Of a stretch of DNA of 64,000 bases, positions 1-10,393 are shown in pieces. The translations under genes and the position numbers were made by a program. The DNA comes from Cycas panzhihuaensis (Eukaryota > Cycadophyta), in contig CM041465.1 of NCBI GenBank assembly GCA_023213395.1, forward strand, positions 20,956,001 to 21,020,000, in the 5' to 3' direction. Below the pieces are notes generated by a model. That model saw only the letters and a program-made list of their open reading frames with translations. It had not been told where the DNA came from and ran no database searches. Within the stretch, counting starts at the first letter, position 1. Each line of letters starts with the position of its first letter.

Positions 1-1881
1 GAACATCATTTTCTATTATATACTAAAGTTTTGAGGGATCTAGGTCCTAAGTATCTTTAGTAAAAATGACATTCTAAGTGGCATATGCTTGGTTTCCAAC
101 AATGTTAAATACCTTATAGGCTTTATAACTAGGTACATAACTAAGGAATATGTACTTAAGGCTCTTATCATCTAGCTTCTTTCTATTTTCCTTTGGAATA
201 AATTTGTATACCATGCATCTAAATATTTTTTAAATGTACAACTATTGGTTTAAGTCCAAACCAAACCTCCTCAAGAGCAATGTCCCTAACTACAATAGTG
301 GGACTCCTATTTGTTAGATAGGTGATAGTCATGATGGCATTAACCCAAAATATTATATCAAGATTAATACTACTTAGCATAGATTTTGCTTTATTCACTA
401 ATGTTTAATTTATTCTCTTAGCTACATCATTTTGTTGAGGTGTACAAGGTGCTAAGAACCAGCATTTGATACCATACTATTTGTAGAAATTGGTAAATTG
501 ATTTGATATATACTCCTCTCCATTATCAGATCTAAGGGCCTTGATACTTGTGCCACTTTCATTCTCTACCTTAGCTTTAAATTCCTTGAATTTAATAAGG
601 GCTTAACACTTATTCCTTAGGAAGTAGACCCACACTTTCCTAAAATAGTCATCTATAAAAGTCATAAAAAATAGGCTATCATTAAGAGATTGAATGAACA
701 TAGGCCTGCAAATGTCTAAGTGGACTAGTTCCAATGGTTTAAAGGTTCTCTATGTATTCTTAAATGGGTAACTTTTCTCTTTATTATTTTTCCACTATGT
801 ATGCCTCACAAATGCATATATTTCTCTCAATCCTAGGAAGTGCATACACTATATGAAGCCTAGACATGAGATTTATACTCTGTATATTTAGATGACCAAG
901 GTGTTGATGCCATAGTTAGACTCTAGTGCTATTTGAGGTAGATTTTTCATCAGGATGGGAGCATTCTCCTTGTTCTTAAACATGAGGTTGGTCTTCTACC
1001 ATGATATCTTTTCCTTTGTTAAGTTGAGTATTTTGGGCCATTGAATATGATTCTATTGGTGGATTAGTGGCTAGAGGAATGCCATCAAACTTATATAAGT
1101 CACTATCTTTATGTCTTATTGCCATAAGTTGTCTAGTTACATAATTAGTAATAATGTAGATACCTTAACTAAAGAGGACATCTAGATTCTACTTGGTACC
1201 AAGAACATATTATTGATGTGGTGCTTGATTTTGGAGTATTTCAAAGCAATTGGAGCCCTTCCAATTTTGTCATATTGTAGGTAAGATTGTCTCTAAATAT
1301 GATTATTTGAGTGTTAATTAGATAGATTTCCTCCAACATGTCTTATGTACCAATCATATGGCATATCATACCTGAGTCAAGTAACCAAGAGTTATCACCA
1401 TGTTGAGATGACAATGCCAAAAAGACTAGGTTTTAAGAGGCGATAACTTGAGTATTTACCACATTGCCACCTTATTGAGTGTTGGGTTGTTCCTTGGACT
1501 TTTAGGTAGGAATCGCTACCTATTTTACTGATGTTGACTATGATTTAGTCTTTGATTCCAATTCTATTGATAAAATTAACTTAGTTGCTAGTATGATGGC
1601 CCTCCTTATCAATACATAGGGCCTTCTTATTAAGGAATATGGCCTCCTTATTGTAAGTAAGGGGCTCCTTATTGAAGAATAGGACCTCCTTATTATCGAT
1701 AAGGGGCTCCTTATTGAGGGTATGGTCCTCCTTATTAATAGCTACTTCTTCCTTATTGATAGTTGGGTGCTCCTTATTAATAGTATGGGGCTCCTTGTTA
1801 GAAGGTAGGTCCATATGGTTATCCCCTTTGATGTTGTAGAAATTGAATACCAGCTTGTCTTCTCCTACAGTTAATAAATAG
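1..1881 (-). pseudogene. Old Ty1/copia (C0) gag C-terminus, protease and integrase, broken by the left window edge
   Basis: Read on the minus strand this is the gag-pol polyprotein of a copia element, much decayed. The protease motif WLLDSGMICHM lies near 1365-1390, with the DSG triplet at 1370-1378. The integrase core follows: FIDDYFRKVWVYFLRNK, then ALRSDNGEEY near 515-545, and a TPQQNDVAKRIN stretch where the usual catalytic Glu of AERxN reads Lys. Beyond it the frame continues towards the polyprotein linker and leaves the window. Stops stand mostly where Gln or Trp is expected. The reading frame is cut at 1881 by copia A and resumes at 9498 across its AATAG target duplication. It cannot make a working product. 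Family assignment is secure; the missing RT and RNase H lie outside the window. Confidence 0.85.
1594..1800 (-). repeat. 21-bp minisatellite coding a Gln/Gly/Pro/Tyr heptad linker in C0 gag
   Basis: About ten tandem 21-bp units occur here, each containing CTCCTTATT on the plus strand. One minus-strand frame is open and reads as NKE-headed heptads, for example NKEPHTI and NKEHPTI. The frame that continues the flanking gag reads heptads of the type Q-Q-G-A-P-Y-Y, with nearly every Gln codon now TAA. Upstream in that same frame stand FLQHQRG and PYGPTF and, further up, the gag zinc knuckle. I therefore read the open NKE frame as a shadow, and the repeat as a low-complexity gag linker between zinc knuckle and protease. 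Confidence 0.75.
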
Positions 1882-2178
1882 TGAAAAGAGTGGATCTATC
1901 CTTCATCTCCATGGACTAAACACAAAGGCAAACATGGGAGCAAGAGAGACTTGAGAGAAAGAAAGTAGCTCTCACAAAATGGGGAGGTAAGGATGAATCT
2001 CCTCCATTGAGCTTTACTTTTATATTAAGAGAGGGAGCATTTGAGTTAGATGAAATGAAATTACACATAATGCACATGAAAGTGCATTTCACTTAAGTGA
2101 TCTAATTTAAAGTTCACTTAAGACCCTTTTTCGAAATAATCAACTAATGTAATGACCTTATGTCATTAACCCTTTTCA
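1882..2178 (-). repeat. 3' LTR of copia A
   Basis: This is a 297-bp copy of the repeat at 9196-9492. It starts TGAAAAGAG and ends CCCTTTTCA. The adjoining polypurine tract reads AAGGGAGAGAT on the minus strand, at about 2179-2192. A TATAAAAG box is present on the minus strand at 2018-2025. The target duplication AATAG precedes it. Confidence 0.95.
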
Positions 2179-2611
2179 ATCTCTCCCTTAATGGTAGAAG
2201 GTCATTTCATTCTATTTTATTCTATCCAATGAGATCTTCATTTGAGCCTCTTACAAAGCAAACTAGTATGATACTTTTGTGGGAAACCCTTATGGGGAAG
2301 AAAACCTACAAATTTTCTAATCTACTAACCTGGCTCAGGCAGCTCTTTAAATGTAGCCAGATATCCAATCAGTACAATAAATTTTATAGCTGAAATTTAC
2401 TGAGTCTCCATATACCATTTGGTCATCCCCTATGCCCTTTCGGGTTTTCACAGGTTCCGATTTTCCAAAATTATACAACCCTTATCCTTTTGCGCCCACA
2501 TGGGGTTTTCACGAATGGGATAGAGCAGAGACTTACTCTTGTCCTTCCGCGCCCACAAGGTGTTTTCACGAAGGAGACAGAGTATGATGGTCCTATTGTC
2601 ATCTCCTTCAA

Positions 2612-3271
2612 TCAGTCAAAGATGGAGGCCCTAAGGCCGAGTTGCTTTCGGAACTGCTCAAACTTCACCCTCTTTAGTGGTTTGGTGAAGATATCAGCCA
2701 CTTGATCTGCTGTGGGGTAGTACTCCAATTGAATTGTGCCATCATGAACTAGTTCTCTAATCCTGTGGACTTTTGTACTTATATGTTTGGTACGATCATG
2801 AAATACAAGATTTTTAGCCATCTAGATTGTAGATTGATTATCTACATGTAAGCTAGTAGAACTTGTTTGGGTGGCATTTAATGTATTCAATAATTTTCTA
2901 AGCCATATCACCTCCTTGCTTGTCTCAGAAGAAGTAATGTACTCGGCTTCAGCAGTTGAGTCTGCAACTATCTTCTTCCATCTGGATCTCCATGATATTG
3001 ATGCTGTTCCAAGAAATGTTACATACCCAGACGTAGATCTTCCTGTGTCTTTATCTCTGGCAAAGTCTGAGTCTGTGTATGCATAAAGTTTAAATTCTGC
3101 ATTGGGTTCATACAACAGACCATATTTGATAGTCATCTTTAGGTACCTCAACACTCATATTGCAGCTTGCCAATGATTCTGCTTAGGATTTATCATGAAT
3201 CTTGCAAGAATACCGACAGAGTGTGCAATATCTGGCCTTGTGTTGGTAGTATAGATGAGACTACCTACAAG
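2612..3271 (-). pseudogene. Copia A RNase H domain
   Basis: C-terminal domain of the copia polyprotein, which degrades the RNA of the RNA/DNA hybrid. Visible motifs are VLRYLKMTIKYGLLY, YTDSDFARDKDTGRSTSGY, ISWRSRWKKIVADSTAEAEY, SLHVDNQSTI and VFHDRTKHISTKVHRIREL, ending in VADIFTKPLKR. The metal-binding Asp of the YTDSDFA segment and the Glu of STAEAEY are kept. The frame is interrupted by a TAG between HVDNQSTI and MAKNLVFHD and by another just before MLRYLK. The normal stop lies at about 2612. Only these two stop codons separate it from an open frame. Confidence 0.85.
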
Positions 3272-4601
3272 TTACCTATAGAGTGTTACGTCTGCCTCCC
3301 TATTGTCACCATCAACTGAGAGCTTAATATTAGGCTCCATAGGTGTATCCACTGGTCGAGCACCTTCCAACTGAAACTTTGTCAGAAGATTATTGATATA
3401 TTTTTCTTGGAAGAGAAAGATTTTGCCATCCTTTTGAGTTACTTCAATTCCCAAGTAATATTTCATCAACCCGAGGTCAGACAATTCAAAAGTTTTAGCA
3501 AGGTCCTTCTTCACCGGTGATTACCTGTTCACTATTCCCTGTTATGAGCATGTCATCCACAAAGATTAAGAGGTAAGTGACTTTATCATTTTGGAGCTTG
3601 ATGAATAATGTTGCATCAATATCTTGATAGTCACAAACCTCATATCCAAGTTGCCTCATTCTTTCAGACAACTTGGTAAACCAAGCACGATGGGCTTGCT
3701 TTAGGCCGTACAAGGACTTTTTGAGCCTACAAACTTTATGCTCCTGACTGTCAATCTTGTATCCTTCTAGCTGAGCCATGTAAATTTCTTCTTTAAGGTC
3801 CCCATTGAGAAATGCGGTCTTAACATCAAGTTGGTGGATTTTCCAACCTCATTGAGCGTACCAAGGCTATAAGAGTTCTGATTGTAGGCCACTTGGTTCT
3901 AGGAGCAAAGATTTCAGTGTAGTCAATACCTTCCCTTTGCGTGAATCCTTTTGCTACCAACCTCGCCTTGTGTTTTTCTAGGGTGCCATCTGATCTATAC
4001 TTATTTTTGAACACCCATTTATTTTGAACTACCTTTCTTCCAAGTGGTAGATCAATAAGCTCCCATGTACCATTCTTAATAAGAGATTGATACTCTTCGT
4101 TCATGGCATTTCTCCAAGCTGCATGCTTTAGAGCTTCTTAGTACGTTAGGGGCTCTTCATTAAGAGCAAGATGCAATTCTTCTGGTTCAAGCTCAACAGA
4201 AAGTGATTCATGCATCCTTGCTCTATGGGCACTTCTAGTGCCAGTTTTGCCTACCTCATCTGGTCGCATGTCGTTGTGTAGCTGGTAGGCTTCACGAAAA
4301 CCTTGAGTTGGGAATGAGGTTTTTATTTTCACAACCTCTTGATCTTTGTTTTGATCCTGAAAAGGATCATGTGAAATATTTGGCACAGAGGAAGTTGATG
4401 ATGTTGGAGAAGATGGGCCAGCCACAGATGTTGGAGAAGATGTTCCTTCTGCTATGGCTTTGCCTTTGTCAACTTGGCTGTTCACAAATGATGGTGTTGG
4501 ATGTGTATACATTAGATTGGAGTCACAACTTATATCCTCTGAGGCTCTATTGTTAGATTCCAAGATTTTAAGAAACTGTTCAGCATCTCCCCCCCTAAAT
4601 T
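3272..4601 (-). pseudogene. Copia A reverse transcriptase and upstream variable linker
   Basis: RVT_2-type reverse transcriptase. Order on the minus strand: a Ser/Thr/Pro-rich linker (4138-4563), then NGTWELIDLPLGRKVV, KARLVAKGFTQREGIDYTE, IHQLDVKTAFLNGDLKEEI, RLKKSLYGLKQAHRAW, the catalytic FVDDMLITGN near 3545-3575, and LSDLGLMKYYLGIEV. The catalytic Asp pair of the FVDD box is intact. Two frame changes are visible: one near 3845-3860, after APRTKWPTIRTLIAL, and one near 3505-3525, after GNSEQVI. With those indels the protein cannot be made in one piece. Confidence 0.85.
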
Positions 4602-5689
4602 TTAGAATCTGGACATCAAATTCAGTAGCATCATTAAATCAGTATGAAGGCATCTTGGAGTCAAGTATGAGTAATTGATCTTCAGTCTCTGCAAAGATAA
4701 CATCTCTAGTGATGATGATTTTATGCTCTGAAGGTATAAAAACCTTGTATCCCTTTTTGTCCATAGGGTATCTGACAAAGATGCCTTTGATGGCTCTATC
4801 TTGGAGCTTATTTCTATGTTCCTACAAAATATGAGCATAACAAGTAGAGCCAAAAATTCTGAAGTGGGAGATAGAGGGGGTTCGTCCATACCACATTTCA
4901 TGTGGAGAGGGGCCGAGCTTGGAGGGACTAATAGTGTTGATGCAATACATAGCAGTCTAGATAGCCTCAGCCCAAAGATAGATAGGGACATTCTTATATA
5001 CTAGCATAGCACGAGCCATATTCATGATGGTCCTGTTCATGCACTCGGTAACTCCATTTCTTTGGGTGTACCGCAATGATGGTCTAATGTTTGATTCCAT
5101 GTTGACGTAGGTACAATTCAAACTCATTGGATGTGTACTCGCCACCATTGTCAGTCCTGAGTATTTTGATCTTGAATCCAGATTCATTTTCCACGCGGGC
5201 CTTGAAAGCTTGAAACATAGAAAAAGCTTCATCTTTCTTTGCAAGAAAAGTAACCCATACTTTCTTGGTAAAATCATCAATGAAAGTAATATAGTACCAC
5301 TTTTGTTTGATAGAAGGGATGGGCATAGGACCACATATATCTAAGTGTATAAGCTGTAAAGGTTGGCTAGATTTCTACTGACTACGAGGAAAGGGTTGTC
5401 TTTGAGATTTAGCAATAATACATGCTTCACATTTAAAGGGCTTAGAGGGGAACTTAGGCAAACCAGGAAGAGTGTCTTGTAGTTCTCTTAAGTGATCAAT
5501 TTTGATATGGCCCATACGAGCATGCCATAGATCTACTTGGGATAACTTTTGAGGAGTCAGGGTTGTGGTAAAAACAAATTCATCATCAACATAGTGGGCT
5601 TCAGAGGATGGTGAGCCAGTTAGGCGAAAAAGTTTACCATCAAGAATTCTGGTCATAACCACAGCATTTGAAGGAGGGTGAATGACACA
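4602..5689 (-). pseudogene. Copia A GAG-pre-integrase and integrase
   Basis: The zinc-binding pre-integrase segment contains LWHARMGHIKIDHLREL and KCEACIIAKSQRQPF, giving an H-H-C-C arrangement. The rve core follows with LIHLDICGPMP, YYITFIDDFTKKVWVTFL and LRTDNGGEYTSNEFELYL, and after a frame change YTQRNGVTECMNRTIMNMA. All three catalytic acids appear present: Asp in LDICGP, Asp in RTDNGG, Glu in TECMNRT. The C-terminal part carries KGIFVRYPMDKKGYKVF and RDVIFAE. Lesions are few: an indel near 5085 and isolated stops near 5375 and 4640. This is the best preserved copia integrase in the window. Confidence 0.85.
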
Positions 5690-6199
5690 AAGAGTTTGAT
5701 TATTTGTAGTTACACTCAGATTGAATCCATGAGAGACAAGGGTAGACAGGGAGAGCAGATTCTGCTTTAGAGCAGGAATATATAAAACATCAACAAGTGT
5801 AAAATCTGGAAGGCCTGGGAGTTTCAGGCAAACAGTTCAAAGTCCTTCGATTGGCTGAGCTGATTTGTCATCCATGTGTACAACACCATGAACTTCAGAG
5901 TCAAAATCTTGAAAGAACTGATGATGACAAGTCATGTGTTGTGTTCCTCCAGTATCCATAATCCACGATGAAGTATTTGAGGTAGCACTATTTGCAACTC
6001 CAAGTGGTGAAGGCAAAAGTGAATAAGCAAAGCCACAATGAGCCTCAATATACTTAGTGGATCTATTAACAACATTTGATGAAGTGGTCCCAATTCTTTG
6101 AATGTGTGCATGAGCAAATTGCGTTCCACCAAAAGCATCTTCAAAAGAAGTATTATCAACATTATGTGCACCATGGCGTTGTTGATAACTTGGTAGTTT
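5690..6199 (-). pseudogene. Copia A aspartic protease
   Basis: The retropepsin-like active site reads SSWIMDTGGTQHMT at about 5925-5970, with DTG in place of the commoner DSG of copia proteases. Downstream text, VLYIPALKQNLLSLSTLVSHG, is the classic copia protease C-terminus before the pre-integrase zinc region. It lies in frame with gag upstream. One stop follows QPIEGL at about 5837. The product would process the polyprotein inside the virus-like particle. Confidence 0.8.
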
Positions 6200-7168
6200 G
6201 TTGGTGGCAGTTCTACAATTTTTGGCATAATGTTGTCTTCTATTACACCTTTGGCACACAATTGTTTGATTTCCAGTCCAAGTATTGGGCTGGCTAGATT
6301 GTCTCTGATTACTGGATCTAGGTCGAGGTTGATTATTTTGGCCTTGGCCTTGAGACTGTTTTTGTTGGAATTGAGGAGCCTGTTGACTAAGAGGACGTTG
6401 TCCTTGTTGTCTACCTCTTCCTCTTCCATGGGAATTACCACCTCTACGAGAGTATTAACCTTGATTTTTGGTGTAACAAAGATCTTCTTCCACTTCAAAA
6501 ATAGCATCAATTGGATCTGATGTAGTGGCAAAGTTGGTATCAAAGGTCTTATGAAATTCGATGAACTTATCAGCAAGATCCTCAAAGTTTAGGGTCTTCA
6601 AAGCTCCACTAGATTGAAGACTCCCCAATAGATTTTTATAATATGTGATATGGAGACATGACTGAATCAAGAAAGCCCGTGTAATGCATTGAGTTTTAAA
6701 ATCTTTATCAATGGCTTGCTTGATTGGACGAAGGAGATTGATTATCTCACTTGCATGTCCTTTCTGCATTTTCAATTTGTTTATCTTCAGCACTAAGTGA
6801 ACAAATTCTAAGTCTGATTTAGTGTCAAAGTTCTTCTTAAGAACTTCAAGAACTTTCCATGCTGTATCATGTACAGCTTCATCAATGAGATTATGCAGGG
6901 AATAATCAGTGACAAGCAGTATCCCTGCATAGATTTTATCATCATCAAGTTCCCATTGGCGTTTAGCTACAGCTTTAGTGGGAGCAGTTGAAGCACCTCC
7001 TGCTAAAGCAGTTGTGGTAGCTGTAGCTGCAATAGGTGGTGTAGGTTGTAAGTGATCTCTCCATAGACCTTCATACTTTGCAGCATTTCTGACACCAGTG
7101 AACCACATGTCCCAATTTTCTTTCCCTTTTAAAATGTAGTTCACATTTCGCTTGAACTGTGAAGACAT
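6200..7168 (-). pseudogene. Copia A gag (UBN2-type capsid with zinc knuckle)
   Basis: The start is taken at the Met of MSSQFKRNVNYILKGKENWD, whose ATG is at 7166-7168. That N-terminus followed by W-x-x-W is typical of copia gag. The capsid-like part includes DTAWKVLEVLKKNFDTKSD, LVLKINKLKMQKG and LEDLADKFIEFHKTFD-like text. A Gly/Arg/Gln-rich linker follows. The CCHC knuckle CQRCNRRQHYAKNC near 6215-6260 fits C-X2-C-X4-H-X4-C. The frame is open except for one TAA at 6453-6455, after YTKNQG, where CAA (Gln) would continue into the Gly/Arg linker. Gag packages the RNA in cytoplasmic particles. Confidence 0.85.
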
Positions 7169-7335
7169 TGTGTCTTTTTTAGAAGGGAAGAAATGAACAA
7201 GGGACTATAAAAGTGATGGCAATAAATGACCGATCACTATTTACAAATGGGAAATGTAATGAGGTAGTGTAGAAGAAGGAAGAAGAAGTGAGAATGGTTT
7301 CTCAAAGATGAAAGGAGCAACTTAGAGAAAAGTCA

Positions 7336-7462
7336 CCAACACTTGTGACAAATATTAACCTGACGCAGCAGGAATATGAGAAGCACTATGATAAAAATTG
7401 GCCACTAACACTTGTGGCAAATATTAACTTAACGCAATAGGAATATGAGAAGCACTATGATT
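7336..7462. repeat. Tandem duplication of about 65 bp in the copia A leader
   Basis: Two neighbouring copies share ACACTTGTG(A/G)CAAATATTAA and AGGAATATGAGAAGCACTAT, at about 7338-7397 and 7406-7461. They differ mainly by transitions. Confidence 0.75.
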
Positions 7463-8340
7463 GTGATTACACTATGGATCACTTTTTACAAATAAGTAAG
7501 TGATCAATATACAAGATCAGAGCCAATGTAGAAGTTGACATCATTGGGTTTACACAACTTGAAACTCGAATGTAGGATGCGTAATCAACCCAATAACCTC
7601 TAACTTGTGTCCAACGTGTAGTTGAGGTTGTTGAAGGGATGCCTAGGATTCTAGTAGAATTAATTTGGCCTTCACCTGTGATACCCGCAATCATGCTTGG
7701 TGATGAAATCTAAGTCACAACGGAGCCCAGGTACTCTCAATCCTCACCCAGTTCACCAATGAGCAGCTATATACCTCCTCTAAAGAGTGGTATGTGCATA
7801 CCCATGGCTATGACGGATATTGGATCGGGTATATTTTAATCTTGTATTAAAGTTTCAATTTTCCTGGTTGGTTGTCAGGATGATCCCTGATTGAGGCACG
7901 ATGGTATGGCTAACCAAACCTCACCAATATTCTAGTTTACTCCAGTCCCAACTTGAAACCCACACCTCCTTTATGGCACGACATTCTGCCAACCAAGTTA
8001 TCTCAAGCTTGGTGAGTGTGTGAACAGGTACAAGATGGCAGAAAATAGAGTACGTGATGCGTTCCTTTTAGGAAGAGTGAAAAGATTATCGAATTGCATC
8101 AAACGTACATTTAACTGAAAATAATGCTTGCTTGGAGTGCTTGCTTGAAGTGTCTTCAGAGTGCTTGCTTTGGATGATTTTAGAGTGATGAAATGCAATG
8201 CTAATAAGTGAGTGAGGACACCAGATATTACTCTGATCTAGGTGTTTTTTTTCTCACTTTTACAATGGGCTTTTAAGCCTTATAAAAAGGAAGAAATTTT
8301 CTTCACTTTTTTTTCTTTTTTTTTGTTAATACAAAAAAAA

Positions 8341-8705
8341 GTACTCCTCACTAAATCTGCAATAACTTTCTCCCACGATGTCGAAATGGAGTGCCAATTT
8401 TTGTGCTACAAACTAGACTCAGAGCTTCATCTTTAGGAGTGGAATCAGGTCTAGATAAGTTTTGGAAAGTTTTTGACAGCCCCACAAAGTTAGGAAATTA
8501 TATTTTTCCAGAATTCTTACTAAAAATAACTACTGTTCACTAAAACAGCAATAACTTCCTCATATGACATCCAAATTAGGTGTCAATTTTTGCACTGGAA
8601 AGTAGACTTAAAGCCCCATCTTTGACAATTAGAATCACTTCAATTGGATCTCTGTAGAAGATTTTGCAGACCTGTGAAGTTTAATAATCAAATTATATTT
8701 CTGCA
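8341..8705. repeat. Two diverged direct repeats of about 180 bp in the copia A leader
   Basis: Unit 1 (8341-8520) and unit 2 (8530-8705) share the order CACTAAA, GCAATAACTT, GTGCCAATTTTTG or GTGTCAATTTTTG, ACTAGACT or GTAGACTT, CATCTTT, and then AAATTATATTT. A third partial copy may begin near 8712. Identity is low but collinear. Confidence 0.6.
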
Positions 8706-9182
8706 GAAATTTTAGCTTGCTAATATCTCATTAACACATGATACCATATGAAATTTCCATCATTTTTTTATCACCAGGATCCCAATATGGGCAAGGTGAG
8801 AGCATACAATGATAGATATTTTAAATGGCTTAAAATTCTTTAAAAAAGGGTAAAACTCCCTTACAATCATTCTTCTAAATGCTAGAAAAATTTCTTGACA
8901 TTTCCCCTTGTTAAATGGACAAAAAAGGGAAAAGAAAAAGAAGAATGAGATAGCATGAATGGCCGGCAACGGATTGGAATACTTGGGCCTTACAACTCCT
9001 TGTATTATGCTTCCAAACCTGCAAAAGAGAAAGGAAAAGCAAACAATACAAAATATGCTATCATAATAACTTCAAAATATTTCTAAATTCACTTTCACAA
9101 TCTCCTTCACCACATGGATTGTGGGGGAGAAGGAAGTGATGGCTCCATTGCAAGTGCAAGTGGGGAATATGAAGGAAACAAG

Positions 9183-9195
9183 CTCTAATACCACA
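9183..9195 (-). other. Primer-binding site of copia A (tRNA-Met type)
   Basis: On the minus strand the sequence next to the 5' LTR contains TGGTATTAGAGC, one base from the initiator-tRNA(Met) PBS consensus. This sets the element's orientation and its LTR edge. Confidence 0.85.
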
Positions 9196-9492
9196 TGAAA
9201 AGAGTGGATCTATCCTTCATCTCCATGCACCAAACACAAAGGCAAACATAGGAGCAAGAGAGACTTAAGAGAAAGAAAGTAGCTCTCACAAAATGGGGAG
9301 GTAAGGATGAATCTCCTCCATTGAGCTTTACTTTTATATTGAGAGAGGGAGCATTTGAGTTAGGTGAAATGAAATTACACATAATGCACATGAAAGTGCA
9401 TTTCACTTAAGTGATCTAATTTAAAGTTCACTTAAGACCCTTTTTTGAAATAATTAACTAATGTAATGACCTTATGTCATTAACCCTTTTCA
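9196..9492 (-). repeat. 5' LTR of copia A
   Basis: This 297-bp copy matches 1882-2178 apart from about 8 differences, nearly all transitions. In this orientation it is the promoter-bearing LTR. The target duplication AATAG follows at 9493-9497. Confidence 0.95.
9331..9338 (-). promoter_or_regulatory. Putative TATA box of copia A
   Basis: TATAAAAG on the minus strand inside the 5' LTR, kept in both LTR copies. It is placed as expected for the retrotransposon promoter; the transcription start is not determined. Confidence 0.5.
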
Positions 9493-9497
9493 AATAG

Positions 9498-10393
9498 ATG
9501 GCCATTTTTCATATATTACAATCAGGCGACATTTAGTCTATGCTATTGATTTCTTTGTGATTAAGGTTGTGGTGGTTAATGAGGCTACTAAACTTATTGG
9601 GAGGAAGTACTAACTTATTGTGATTACTACTGAGTTAGAAACTAACTTGTCTCTTATTATATGTCCAAGGAGTTAAGTTGTTGAGCAAGATTTTGTAGCT
9701 CATTTAGTTGTTGAATAGTTTTAACCCTCTCTAAATTCCTAGCAATAAATACAAGGCTGAGTTAGAGGTAGATGTTACTCCTTTGTAGTTGAGAATATTC
9801 TCTTCTTTTAGTAAGAGGCATTAAAATATAATAATATCTATTTTGGTGTAATTATCATGGAGTTTAGAAATATGTCTATTGTATTTAATAGGGAGAATAT
9901 TAAGGCTATTAGATACTAAGTTATGATATAATGGAGGTTCCCTAAGGACTATTAGTTGATTTCTTACTATCTCAACTTTAGTAAGATATGTAGTAATATT
10001 TCTAGTAAAAGAGATACCAAATAAGCATGCTTTAAGAGTAAAAGATCTTGATTCATATTTCCTCTCATAGAGGGAGAATAAGATGCTCCAAGCTTTATAA
10101 GAGGTTTGTGTAGTTTCTATATTCTAATTAACTTGATCTTCTATAGATAAGTAGATGAAAGATAAGGCTATATTATCGTTAGATTTAAAGTTAGCTAAGG
10201 TAACCACATCAAGTGGAATAATAATATTAGCATCATTAGGATCCTGGGTAGGTTTAGGTAAAGGGATATCACTAATGACATAACTCCAATAGTCATTCAT
10301 GATGAGAAGGTTCTTTACTTATTTCTTCTAAGCTACGAAATTATTTAGGCCATTAAGTTTAATAGTGTTTGATAGAAGTATTTGGGCTACCAT
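9498..10393 (-). pseudogene. C0 gag (UBN2-type capsid and start of zinc knuckle)
   Basis: Minus-strand continuation of the C0 copia element upstream of copia A. A start codon lies at 10391-10393 (MVAQILL). Copia gag text follows: NDYWSYVISDIPLPKP, PLDVVTLANFKSNDNIALSF, IYLSIEDQV and TSYKAWSILFSLYERK, the last matching the A-W-x-x-L-x-x-x-Y-E signature of UBN2 gag. Stops fall at Gln or Trp positions. At the junction with 1881 the 14-codon spacing of a CCHC knuckle can be followed across the target duplication: codons for the last His and Cys remain, and the first two Cys are lost. The plus-strand frames in this stretch give no family. Confidence 0.75.

Larger units (their letters stand above)
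7169..9182 (-). other. Long untranslated leader of copia A
   Basis: About 2 kb separates the PBS from the gag start. No coding frame is convincing on either strand. It holds a direct duplication of about 65 bp (7336-7462) and a diverged tandem repeat (8341-8705), described separately, plus T-rich tracts around 8246-8340. A leader this long is unusual for a compact copia element and may include acquired sequence. Confidence 0.6.
1882..9492 (-). mobile_element. Copia A: complete, relatively young Ty1/copia retrotransposon
   Basis: The element is 7,611 bp with two 297-bp LTRs (1882-2178 and 9196-9492) that begin TGAAAAG and end CTTTTCA. It is flanked by a perfect 5-bp target duplication AATAG (1877-1881 and 9493-9497). 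The PBS, TGGTATTAGAGC on the minus strand, lies next to the right LTR at about 9183-9195. A purine tract lies next to the left LTR at about 2179-2192. Gene order is gag, protease, integrase, RT, RNase H, as in Ty1/copia. The LTRs differ at about 8 of 297 positions by eye, so this is the most recent large insertion here. It sits inside the gag zinc knuckle of C0. Two frameshifts in RT and a few stops make it inactive as it stands. Confidence 0.95.

Noticed and set aside
1581-1814. Minus-strand open frame of NKE repeats as a real repeat protein
   Set aside because: It is out of frame with the flanking copia gag; the gag frame gives a coherent Gln/Gly/Pro/Tyr linker with Gln-to-stop decay.
5932-6585. 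217-codon minus-strand open frame
   Set aside because: It overlaps the true gag and protease frames of copia A and has no motif; a shadow frame rich in Leu and Ile.
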